DNA of 64,000 nucleotides from Apostichopus japonicus (lineage: Eukaryota; Echinodermata; Holothuroidea; Aspidochirotida; Stichopodidae), in the NCBI RefSeq assembly GCF_037975245.1, contig NC_092567.1, positions 15,495,876 to 15,559,875 on the forward strand, written 5' to 3'. Made by a program: the position numbers and the translations under genes. Position 1 is the stretch's first letter. Each line of letters starts with the position of its first letter. Positions 47,730 through 60,502 of the stretch are shown here, in pieces. The notes below the pieces were generated by a model. It made no database searches, was not told the origin of the DNA, and was given only the letters and a program-made list of their open reading frames with translations.

Positions 47730-47744
47730 TTTATTTTGTTTATT
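47730..47744 (-). terminator. Candidate polyadenylation signals of the Ig-NACHT gene
   Basis: Two AATAAA hexamers on the minus strand (plus-strand TTTATT at 47730-47735 and 47739-47744) lie about 60-75 bases past the NACHT stop codon. The placement is plausible, but no transcript end is visible in the sequence. Confidence 0.5.
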
Positions 47745-47805
47745 ATTTAGGAATGAACGGCGTTTTGTTTTTACTTATCTCAGATAATTTCTATTTTTTA
47801 GTACT

Positions 47806-49169
47806 CTAGTTGTTATCAATTAGCATAAGAATTCTTTCTTTCCTACGTTCATCGTTTTTATTTGATGATTTACGAAAATTCTTCAATATCTGCTTCTCTG
47901 TGCTCAGATATTTAGCAACACAAAGTTCTTGTATGAACTGGTGGCGACACTTAAAGCCATAACTAGTATTCGTGCTGTCATTATCTAATTTACCTTTACC
48001 TGAATTAGGGCAAATTTTCAGAATGCCGCACAACAAAGTGATTTCTCTTTTCTCTTCTTCTAGCTGTTCTATGGATAAAGTATCATTATTTAAAAATAAT
48101 CTGCCTATCATTAGTACCAAATTGTCAAAGGCTGAAGTTGTTATTAAATTGTTCGTGACCATAACATGGCGTAGATGGAGACCCTTTACGAGTAATTTAA
48201 TGATTGATGGAAAGGAAGTAAGATCGATACCGACTGTATGCTTGTTCATGAAGCCATATTTGCTAGACACAAGAAGTTGAATAACAATCCCCATTAGAAG
48301 AGCATCTGCATCAAGTTTCAATAAATCATTACTTTCAAGAATTGACCAAACTGAACGGCTTATAACATTAACCTCATCATTACCATGTGGCTCTACATCT
48401 GTTTCGCTACTGAGTTCTTGGAAATTTTTAATTGGAAACTGAACTTTTTCCTTTAACGTCTTGTAGTAGACACACATTTGTTTTATATACGACTTAAACT
48501 CATCTTCTTTAAATGATAAAAAGTTAACGACAGCGAATGAGTCACGGAATTGAGGAGGAAAACAGGGTCTCGAAGTCAACCAAATTCTTACATTATTATT
48601 GACTTCAGCAAGTCTAACAAAATTTTGAAACGTTAAATAACTTTGGTCACCACTTTCCTTGCGACCAAGTTTTAAATTTAAATCTGAAAATTCGTTACTG
48701 CCATCAAATATCAACAAACATCTTTCATTTTTAATAATGAATTCTATGTGTTCGATTTTGCAATTTTCCGGTAATTGCTTTGAAATTTCCTCTGCCATAT
48801 TTCCATTCAGGTTTGTATTTTGTAGATTGAGGAAAAATAAAAATATTTCATCAGTTATCATCTGCGACCATAAAAATGATACCTGCTTGACGAAAGAAGT
48901 CTTGCCACATCCAATATCTCCGACGAACAAAACACGTCTGAGTGTCTTGCTCTTATCTGACTTAAAGAAAGACAAGGCAGACATTTCCTCCGTTTTTCCA
49001 TCAGGCCATGTAATAACTACTTGCATCTCAGCGTAGAGGTTAGTATTTGAGTTCAATTGGTCGTGTTTGATGATCTTCTTTTTTCCGTCAGTCGCAAGAA
49101 AGTATTCTTCCCAAGGAAAAGGTATCGGGCAGATATTTTGCTTATAAGCCTCTGTAAGTGATGTCTTAC
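47806..49169 (-). CDS. NACHT NTPase, terminal exon of the Ig-NACHT receptor
   Basis: The exon encodes 453 residues and a stop. It opens with a linker (KTSLTEAYKQNICPIPFPW) resembling the segment that precedes NACHT in NLRs. Walker A is FVGDIGCGKTSFVKQ and Walker B is CLLIFDGSNEF (Asp-Gly-x-x-Glu). Sensor 1 is VRIWLTSRPC. A winged-helix-like motif GFKCRHQFIQELCVAKYL lies near the C-terminus. ATP binding and oligomerisation are therefore expected. There is no CARD, Pyrin, Death or TIR domain before it and no LRR after it; the protein stops about 25 residues past the winged-helix motif. The acceptor is TTATTTCGCAG. An internal ATG at 49056 begins a shorter open frame but is not the likely start. 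Confidence 0.9.
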
Positions 49170-52100
49170 CTGCGAAATAAAATGACGAATTGGTGATGCT
49201 TATTCCTGGTGTGAGATAACTCCTTACTTTTCAATTAACTATTAAGTTACTTTTGCAAATTAATTATTTTGAGGTATGCCATTTTTTTTCTTTGAAACAT
49301 GTTTGAACAAGGCCAACGCTCTGATACTCGTAAAACTTGGTCACGGTCGTAAATAACTAGCAATGAGATTAAGTTCATCACTCATGTTGATTCTCTGATT
49401 TTCTTCAATACGATACTATATCGCTTATGATGGTTTTAAAATTGTCAAGGTTTTCCGAGTCTTAAAGTTCTTTTCATTTTTAAAATTGTGCATTAACAGT
49501 GATAATTTTCGTTGAACCAAGTATAATATAATAGAACACAACTGGCTAAATGTTAACTTGTTTTAACATTTTGACGTTATGAAACATACCAGGTTGACTA
49601 GGCCAAGCGAGATAAAACCCAGTAACAGGAATCGTGGCTAGAATTCCTGCTAACCACGCCAGTACTGAATAACTTCCTGAAAGATAAAATATAAGAAACT
49701 TTGCTGCCTCTTTTTACGTATTTATGGTATGCTACATGGTGTAAAATGTTTCGGTAAATATTGGTATTTAGAGTTACCATATATAAGACTTCCTCTGATA
49801 TGCTCTCATTTTGATTTCTTAAGTGAGCGCCTCTGCAGACTTACAACTTTAAAACAATCCGGAATCTTGGTTAGAAAAATTTGTAAGAACTAAAAAGTTT
49901 CTGTACCGAAAAGATTGTCAACCATTTTCCATCAGACCGTGACACATTTCACGAGATAAAATATGGTAACCTTAAATGCTTGATGATTCGGCCCTTATTT
50001 GCGTTTCATCCTACATGTCAAATAGTCTGCTTGATGGTCTCAGTTTTTTGAGGTTTAATCTACGGTATCGACCATCGGACGTTCATTAAGAAAAGTATGG
50101 AGAGACGCATGAAATGCTTAATTTCTATAACTCCATTTGAATTATCCTGTGTGATTAATTTCTCACCGTATATTCCTTAAAATACAGCTAAAATGCAAGT
50201 CCGATATATCATCCGATTAGAAAATTAAACGGAATATAAACAAAGCATCATTTGAATAAACTATATACGCTCACCCACATACTCGCTCACTAAAGAACGA
50301 AATGAAGCAGACCCTTCAATTTTAACGGAGACCGCTTTTGTGACCATTTCCCCATCTGAAGAAACATGTTCAACAATGTATACGCCCTCCTGTTCACGAC
50401 GAAGATGGTTTATAATAAGTGAGCCGTCTTCTGTGATTCCGTAAATTTTACAATTTGCCACTGACATCGTTCCATCTTCAATTTGTGCGATTGGACTCGA
50501 GCGGGTTCCTCTGTACCATTTCACGTTTCTCCCCACCAGGTTACAGTTGATGATTGCTTTACGTCCCTCTTCAAATGAAACAGTGTCTCGACAAGTGTAG
50601 AAGGAAGCTTAAAGAGCAGTAGAAAAGTAAATGGTTATTACAACTTTTTTTATAGGTTAATTTACATCAGATATATTTTATTAAAAGAGCCTAGTATGGT
50701 AGATTTGCCAATGTCGGAAGCAACATGCAGGCCTTTTTAAGTATTAAAGTTAAAAGCCCACTCAGTTCAGTTAATATTGATTCGTTATAGAGTTTACAGC
50801 AAAGAGAATCTTTTCAATTGAATCTCTCTGTCTTAGCTCAATGCTGTGTTGTTATTGCCAAATACACTTAAGTATGGAACTCTTACTTTTTAATGGTCGT
50901 CATGATAAGTGATATTAATTTGAAACCCAAAACAAGTTTAAGGATAATAAGAGCGTTACCTCTTATATAAATGTCGACCATTCTTGTTTGTTTTATTCCA
51001 TCTGGGGTTACATATTCAACATAATAGGTTCCTTCCTGTTCATGACGAAGATGGTTTATAATAAGCGAGCCGTCTTCTGAGATTCCGTAAATTTTACAAT
51101 TTGCCACTGACATCGTTCCATCTTCAATTTGTGCGATTGGACTCGAGTGGGTTCCTCTGTACCATTTCACGTTACTCCCAACCAGGTAACAGCTGATGAT
51201 TGCTTTACGTCCTTCTTCGTATAAAACAGTGTCTCGACACGTCAGGAAGGAAGCTTAAAGAACAGTAGAAAAGTAAATGGGCGACTACAACTTTTGTTTT
51301 ATGGGTTGGAAATAATTTACATCAGATATATTTTAATAAAAGAGCCTATGGTAGATTTGCCAATGTCGGAAGCAACATGCAGGCCTTTTTAAGTATTAAA
51401 GGTTGAACTCACTCAGGTCAGTTCTTATTGATTCGTTAAAGAATTTAAAGTTATGAGAAACTTTTCAATTGAATCTCTCCGTCTTAGCTCAATGCTGTGT
51501 TGTTATTGCCAAAGAAACTTAAGTATACCACTCTCACTTTCAATATGTCGTCATTATAAGTGATATTAATTTGAAACCCAAAACAAGTTTAAGGATAATA
51601 AAAGCGTTACCTCTTATATAAATGTCGACCATTCTTGTTAGTTTTTCTCCATCTGGGGTTACATATTCAACATAATAGGATCCTTCCTGGTCACGACGAA
51701 GATGTTTTATAGTAAGAGAACCGTCTTCAGTTAACGCGTAAAGGTCATTATCTGTTATTTGTATAGTTTCTCCTTCAATTGTTGCAACAGGGCATTGAGG
51801 AGCATTTTTCATGTACCATTTAACATTTGACATCTTTACAAATCCACACTTGATGATTGCTTCCATTCCTTCCTTAGCTGAAACCGTTTTTGGACAATTA
51901 AGGTTCGAAGCTGTAAATATATTTTCTAAAACCAGAAATAGAAACTGAGAGATCGTAAGTGATTTCGCCGATAATGTGCCAAATGAGTGATATTATACTT
52001 ACAATTATTCAAAGATAAAACAAAATTGAAGTCGCATTCAAGGTAAAGGAAACGTAGAAACTAGTTTATTTATATAAAGATCGTTCAATGCAGTTACTGT

Positions 52101-55100
52101 TGTTCTAAGTAAAGGTAATTGGATAAATAAACATTTGGGAAACAGGCACTTTGTTTTAATCATACCTCATGTATATTTGCAGAATCTTATGTCTTTTTGG
52201 CAAATAAACTTAAATTTCACTGTCTTTCAAGCGAATACTTAATGTTTGGTATAAATGCGTCGCATAATTTTGAGGCTTTTATGTATTTCGTGTCACAAAG
52301 TAATCTGAATAAATTAGTAATTATGCGTTTAGGGATTTGATGATTGATCGCAGCGTTTATTTCAGTTTTAAATGTATAACGTATGGCTGTTACGTTTCTA
52401 CGGCGACCATCTAAAACCTGTGCTAAGCATCATCTTCCTTCCACGAATGATTGATTTGTTAGCATTACGACACTTAAAGACTAATTTGGTTTTGTTGGTA
52501 ATTTTATTGGGTACTTAAAAGCTTAATATAGGTAGTTTCTAATCAATGCAAAGACTGCTTTGACCTGATTCTAGTTTACGTGTGGTTAGGACTCCCCAGA
52601 TGACTTCCCAGATTGATAAGTAGTGATTTAACTTTCTTTGTCCTAAATGTGTTTCGAAACCTCTGTTTCTTTCTCATATTTCTTACACCTGAATGATTTG
52701 GTGTGGTTCTAGCATTTTTCCTTGAACATAACTCATGAGAGATCAAGGTAGGTATTCTATTTGATCACTGAGATTACTGTGGCTTAGTAAATTATGGAGC
52801 TTTTCATATTTCTGTGCAGCTGCAAGTCTTCAGGGGTCATTTACTTGGCTTCCCTTCTGATAAGTGCATGATGCAAATTTATGGCGTTACCTTTTATGTA
52901 AACTGCGACCGTCCTGATTTCTTTTCCTCCATCTGAATATGAATATTCAACAGTGTAAAAGCCTTCCTGTTCATGTCGAATGTGCTTAATGATAAGAGAA
53001 CCGTCGTCAGTTAGTTCGTAATCGTAATTATCTGTAACTTGTGTTGTTCCACCGTCAACTGTTGCAATCAGGTTTGAGTGAGGAGCAGTTCCTACGTACC
53101 ATGTAACGTTTGACATCTTCGCCAATGCACAACTGATAACAGCGTTACGGCCCTCCTCAGTTGCAACCTTTCTTGGACAATTCAGGGTTGAAGCTTTCAA
53201 GAATATTTTTAAGGAAAAAGAGAAAATAGCACAAACAATAATATATAATATTATGGAAATGGTATTTATGTTTACTCAGTGGTAGAAAACACTTGTAAAT
53301 ATAGTCGTTAGGATACGGGAAACACACATGCTAGTAGTTGTATCATTCATTATTAAGGACTTGTAGTTCATTCCATGAATTTATCGTTACTTAAAAGTAG
53401 TACATCATATAATGGTTATTATTGAAAACGTGTCATTTACCCCAAGAATATCCTTGCATTTTCATTGGAAATGTATTTTTAATAGCCCAGTGACATTCAA
53501 ATTTGGAGTCTTTGAAAGTGACATTAGTGTCAAATCGTTAAAGTAAGTTTTATAGGTTAATGCTTTAATTGTCACAAAAAATCTGGCATATAAATATATC
53601 AGTAGGGAGTATAACGTTTAGCAACCTATCATTAAAATACTTTAAGCAGTATTTTATTAAGTAGACATTTCTGTCGCTTAAGTTGCTTTCTTTGCCAAAA
53701 GTGACTTTGAAAATTGAGTAGTTTATAAACGCCTGTTGGCAACACGGCATATGAACTGAAATGATAATACAATTTACGCCTTTGTGAAGACACAAAACGA
53801 ATTTTGTTTTATATCATGTATATCAACTGATATTTTGAAGGGTGTTAATAGAATGAAGAAAGTTAGTAATAAAGGCAACAACTTGAACCACATATCGTCG
53901 ACGTTAATATAATTTATTTGGATAAAATACCTGAAGTTTTGACAGTGATGGTCTTGATCTTTTTCGTTACATGCGCAGCAAAATATTCAATTGTGTAGGT
54001 GCCCTCCATCTCTTGCCAAACATTGTTAATAGTAAGTGAGTAGTCTTCATTTAATACGTATAGTCTGTCGTCAATTACTCTTCTTGTTCCATTCTCATAT
54101 GTTGCTATCCTGTTGGAAACAGTGGCGCTTGCAAAGTACCATGTGACGTTGCCCTTCTTTTCCAGTATACAGCTTATGGTTAATTTACTTCCATTTTTAA
54201 CTACTACTTCTTCTGGACAGTGCAGGGATAAAGCTTGAGAAAGAAACACCATCCAAGCTTTCTTTTATTACTTTTAAAATTAAAATACATTCATATGACT
54301 TCAGGACTTGGTATGAAACGTTTAATCTAAAAATCACGGATTACGTAGGAATGTCTCAATTGGCTACAGCAGAATTCGTTGATAATTCTTAAACCTAAAG
54401 ACATGCAGAAGCTCTGAAACCTTATCCTAGACTGAAGATCGATCAAAGATGTGAGACGTATTTTTAAGGTTTACAACGTAATACATTAAAAGTTATAGCA
54501 ATCTGACATTGCATTTGTGACGTTGAGAAAAAATAATAAAATAATTTGACTGCATATAAGGTACTGCAATGTTCCTTTAGACACAAATTAGGCAATCTCT
54601 AGAATATCAGAAACAAATCTTCATGCAACATCATCACAATTTATGGATTGTTAAGTGATTCCTGGGAAATTCCTGTAAAGATTTATAAGCGAAATATTGC
54701 AAATGGTTACCTATCTTTTTAACAAGTATCGTTGCGCTCTGCTTCCTTCCATACATAGACGATTGCACAACGGTGTACATGCCTTCCTGTCCACTGCGAA
54801 GATGTTTCACAATTAAGGAGGAATTTTCAGTTAGTGCGTATAAGTCTTCATCTACAACTGATATATTTCCTTTTTCTATTCGTGCAATTACGTTTGATGG
54901 TAGAGCGAGTCCGTGGTACCACTTAACTTCAAAATTCACCTTCAGGTCACAGATAACTTTTACTTCACTTCCTTCTTTGGCTGTGACTTCTTCTGGACAA
55001 TTTAACGAGGAAGCTTTGACAAAGAACCACATCAATGGTTAAAGTGACTTTAAACATTTAGTTGGGAAAAAAGGCACAATATCTTGTTCTTCCAAGTGAT

Positions 55101-58100
55101 AATCCCATTGCATGACAATCATATTAGTAAATTGAGATAAGATGAAGCTTCTATGTCTGGGAACAAGCTGCTTATGATAAAAACTGATTCACATGACAGG
55201 ATTCGTTTCGATTTGATCCCTAAATATTCCCCTTTATACTAAAATACACGCTTAAACGAGGTAATGAGATGGAATTGAATATTATATATTACTTATATAA
55301 TTACTCCTAGTTTACTCAAGTTAAAAGTATGGAAATTTTTACCCTTAATTAAGACGTCTATCGTAGCTATAATCTTGGTGTAATCAGAGTTATAGTGTTG
55401 AACAGTATAGAAACCTTCTTGTTTATGTGAAATATTTCTAATGACAAGTGAACCATCCTTAGTTATTCCGTACAGTTCATTTGACATTATTCCATCTTCA
55501 CTTGTTGCAATTCCGTTCGAGTGAGGAGCAGTTCCAAAATACCAAGTGACGTTTGAATTCTCATTCAGCTCACAACTGATGGTTGCGTTAGTTCCTTCTT
55601 CGAATAAGGCTTCTTTTGAACATCGGAGAAAGGAACCGCTATCAGGCTTGTTAACTGAGTTTTGGAAGTATAAAAATAATGAGCACTTTTATTATTTTGC
55701 TAATAAGTAATGGGTTATATATTTCACGTTGACCCTAAGCAGTGAAATTTACATTTTCAAGGTGCCATCAGTCAGCACAAATAAGATGAAAATGTGCTTT
55801 CACAAAGTTTGTTGCAATTGTTATGGTGTGTTATGGTGTATAAGTGAATCAGGGGAAGTAATATTTATCATGAACAAACTTGTCTGAGGGAAAATATCTC
55901 TGGTAAAGACGCACTTCAAACTTTTTTTTTAAAACAACGTTTATAGTGGGATATCGAAACATAGTGTCTCGTTGTCCAAAACAGAGTTTAGAGAATTATT
56001 TAAATTATCATATGAAAAAATGAAAATGACGAACACATACCCGCTGTTATTTCATTCATCAAATTCGTAAACCAACCAGGTATGATAGTCTTAATAATTC
56101 CTCTAGAGAAAAAACATCGAAAACGTGGAAGTGTTACGTTGATCATCACTGACGTTAGCTGCCGTGACTACACAGATGTTTAGTGGTCAAATTACGGAAT
56201 TGACTTTTAATTGAAATTATCTTACGCAAAAGAAAAGTGATAAACACATACCCGCTGTGATCTTGAATTTCGTAAACATATATTTGAAGTAATCCCCAAT
56301 TGTCTGATCTGGAAAAAAATCGTAAACGAGGATGTGTCATAGCAAAGTCAATTATTTCTTTTCAATTACTTCTCCGAATTTCATACCAGTACCAAGGCCT
56401 AATGAACATAAGCATAATGCAGAGAGCAGCAGACGGGGTAAATTCACTAAATCTGAACAGATGTAAGGTGAAGCTACATATTTTAATATATTTCAAATAA
56501 AATGAGTGTTGCTTTACTAGTACCGTTTGCTTTAGCGAGGGCTTTGGATTCTTCTCCTCTTTCAGTTAAAAAAGAATAATGCTCAACAGTAGCTGAACCT
56601 TTAAGAAACGAAACGATGATTATTAATTATATTGATAATAACAATCGTATCGTCAATACGTCAGTACATTTCCATAGTACACTCCTAAGTATTAACATTT
56701 TAAGATTAGACATGATTACGACATGTTTTCGAGAAGAGCTATCATATAATGATCTGCTTGTAATATCACATGCACAATGCTGAAACATTTAAGCAATCCT
56801 TTCAGACTTCAAAACTAATAAAGGGAAGAAGAAATGATTCACCAATTAACCGTAATATCACATTACACATTTACAACATGATAGCTCTCACCCCCCCCCC
56901 CCCACGCCACAGTTCTTTAATCATGATGATGTTTGTCAAACATAATTTTATTAAAACCGACACATCTTTAAGAGTTGTAGGCAAGAAGAATGATGTTTCC
57001 TTGTATTCCATTCAATTATCCCATGACAATTGATACAATTGTAATAAAAGCCATACCAGCTGTTAACATAGATTGAGAGTGAGTCGTTTGTTCTGAAAAG
57101 AAAAAGTCGGATGGGAAAATTGTCAATTGTTGAACTGGAATTGTGTTGCTAAATAGTACTTCTGTTTATCTTAAAGGTGGCAAAGAAATTATTCAATAGA
57201 ATGCTCCGTTCACATGATGAATGTTTTATACATTCTCTATAAGAATAATCTAGATTCTTTCAAGAACAGCTCATAGCTATTCATATAGTTGGAATGTTTA
57301 CGTGTGTTTATTCTACGGCTGCATAAGTAACAATAAATATGACAAATATCATGATACTTTGACCGCCTTCGGTCGGTTCACATATATTTCTTACATCATT
57401 TGTCCTTTACCTTGTACCATATGAATTATGCCACGATATGTTACTACCACCCAAGCTCATTTTAATCTCCCTTCATGTCGCGATTGATTAATGTTCAGCA
57501 TTTGCAAAATTAAATGTTTCTATATTCAAGAATATTCAAGAAGGGAAGTGGTCCTTATTATCCCAAATGGGTGCTGTGTTATTGCACAAAATGTCATGTT
57601 TATTCCAGCTAACATTTTAAAGCATAAGTTATTATCTTAAAAGTACCATTAATTTCGATAATGACCGTAGATTGCTCCCTCCTTCCATCATTATTATAAT
57701 AGTATTCAACTGTATAGAATCCTTCCTGTTGATGTCGAAGGTCTTTTATTGTAAGTGTAGCGTTTGAATTTATATCGTATAGTTGTTCATCTGCTAGTGA
57801 CTTTATTCCATTTTCAATTTCTGCTATTGGATAAGAGTAAATTGGGGTGCCGAAGTACCACTTCACGTTGGAATTTTCTTCCAAGTGACAGTTAATAGTA
57901 ACTGTACTCCCTTCTTTATCTGAAACCACATTTGGACAATGGAGGAAGGAACCTTTAAAGAAAAAGTTAATTTGTGTTAGATCGTTTTATGTATTATGTA
58001 ATATTTACACATATCCATTAAGCATTCACTCACGATCCTCTTTCTCTCGATTTTTCTTCACAAAAAACCTCCCAATATTTAACTACAATTATGACAAAGC

Positions 58101-60467
58101 ATCGCTACAATGTTGCCGTAAAGTATGAGGTGGTACATGTCATGTGAATAGTTTGAGAAATCGATAGGTAGATGAAAATATGTATGAACAACGATGAACA
58201 ATTACTAAAATCCATTAGGTATCTTGATGCCAAAATCAACATCAAGAATATTGAAAAAGAAGAGCAGCAGCACTAAAAGGAAGAGCAAAAGAAACATGAT
58301 TTTTATACTAACAAAATACATTTTCCAATCAAAGAACTTAATAATGATTGATTCACTAGTACCATTAACTTTGAGGGCAACCGTGCATTGCTCCACCCTT
58401 CCATCAGTACTGTAATATTCTACAGTATAGAAACCTTCCCGTTCATGTCGGAGATCTTTTATAATAAGCGAGCCGTTGGCATTAATTCCGTATATTTGTT
58501 CATCAGCTACTAAAACTGTTCCGTTTTCAATTTTTGCGATCGGATAACAATTAGGAGAGGTGCCGAAATACCAGTTCACACTGGAACTCCCGTCTAAATG
58601 ACAGTTAATAGTTATCATACTTCCATCTTTGTTCGACACCTTTTCTGGACAGCGAGTTATGGTACCTGAAAGAAAAAAAACACATAATTAACAAGTGTGT
58701 ACTTATACAAATAACAAAATACAAATATCATGACATAATGTTCATCAGTTTGTGCAAAACTAATGAAATCACATTCTCAAACATTACTGGCAGCTAATAA
58801 ATTCACTAATCTTATTTGAGTCAACTCATTCGCTTGAGACTAATTTCACATGTATATTTATGGGGAAATTATGAATCAGCTTTGAGAAGATATGATCACG
58901 AAACCTTTATATTTTGAACTTAAGTTAATAAGACTTGAAGTTGTAAACATAAACAATATTGATTTACTATTTGTATGAGAAAACTTCCTCATGAAAATGT
59001 GACGTAACGTGCTATAACAAGATCTATAGTTGTTACAAACAACAGTTTTCGAGTCCCAAGTTGGACATAGCCTTTGTTAAGCTGGTACGAACAATAATGT
59101 ATGTTTCATAAATAGAAGAAAACATGTTCTCTCTATATAAAGTACTGGGTTGTGAGGATACTGTAATTGCAGTCGGAGAGTTGCGTTATTTTAAAATTTA
59201 CCTAGTTATTCATTCATCCATAATTTGTGTGAATGTTTATCCTGGTGATTATTCATTGATTAATGGTCAGCGAGTAGTGAATTGTCAACAAGTAGTGATA
59301 GTGTTTGTAACGTGTGTATACAGATTGTACATTACCCTAACTATATTGAAAAGTACAAACATTACCCGAAATTTTAACGGCTACTGTACTGCTTTCTTTT
59401 GACGTATCAGGCATAAAATGTTCAACTAAATAAACACCTTCTTGCTCAGGACGAATATGTTTGATCATCAATGATGCATCTTGCGTAATTCCAAACACTT
59501 TATCATCTATCACTGATTTCTTCCCGTCTTCAGTTTTTGCGATTACGGTCAAATTAGAAAGTGTTCCATTGTACCATCTAACGGATGGTTTCTCTCCAAG
59601 TCCACAATTGATAGTAAGGTTATTTCCTCTTTTGACTACCACTTCTTCTGGACAATCTAGTTGTAAAACTTAGAAAGGGAGCAAACATTAAAAACTTTCT
59701 GAACAAATTGTAATACTCAGCACTTTTCGAGCACAGTGTTCATTAAAAGTAACTTGATTTTAAATCTAGTAAGCGAAAGATTGACTTATCATACATCCTT
59801 TATCCATAGAATTGTACAAAAGTCCTTCTCCAACACATACAGTGTTCATTGCGAAAGGACAATCTCAGATTCCTTTCAAACCTGATCCTATGGTAAGAAA
59901 TTATATGAAAAATATCATAAGTGGTACCTTTAACGTTAATGACAACTGTTGCTCTTTCTTTTATTCTCTCCGACGAAACACGTTCACTAGTGTATTGACC
60001 GGCGTGTTCATTTTGAAGACTTTTAATAATCAAGGAACCGTCTTCAGTCAAACCGTACACTGCATCGTCTGCTATGGATATTGTTGCACCGTCCATTGTT
60101 GCTATTAGATTTGAGCCGAGGGCGGTTCCACTGTACCACTTGACGTTGGTCGTCTGTTTTAATCCGCAGTTGATTGTCAGTGCACTTCCTTCTGCAACAG
60201 TCATTTCTTTTGGGCATTCGACAGAGTTAGCTTTAACAGGAACAAATGGCACTTTGTGTGTAATACAATTTATAAAAAAGACTATTTACATTTCACACTA
60301 TCTGTAATTTTAACGGCTAGCGTCTGATAGAATATATGTTTATTGTAACATGAATATCCCTTAAGTTTGATATTCGTACAATAGAGACATGTCCACGCAT
60401 TAAAGGATTCATTCAACAACAAATTCCTAAAGACAACATTTTATCTTACAAGGTAAAGAGTAGCGTG

Positions 60468-60502
<35 letters not shown>

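Noticed and set aside
48659-49036. Plus-strand frame of 125 residues opposite the NACHT exon
   Set aside because: It is a shadow of the conserved minus-strand NACHT frame, which carries the Walker motifs.
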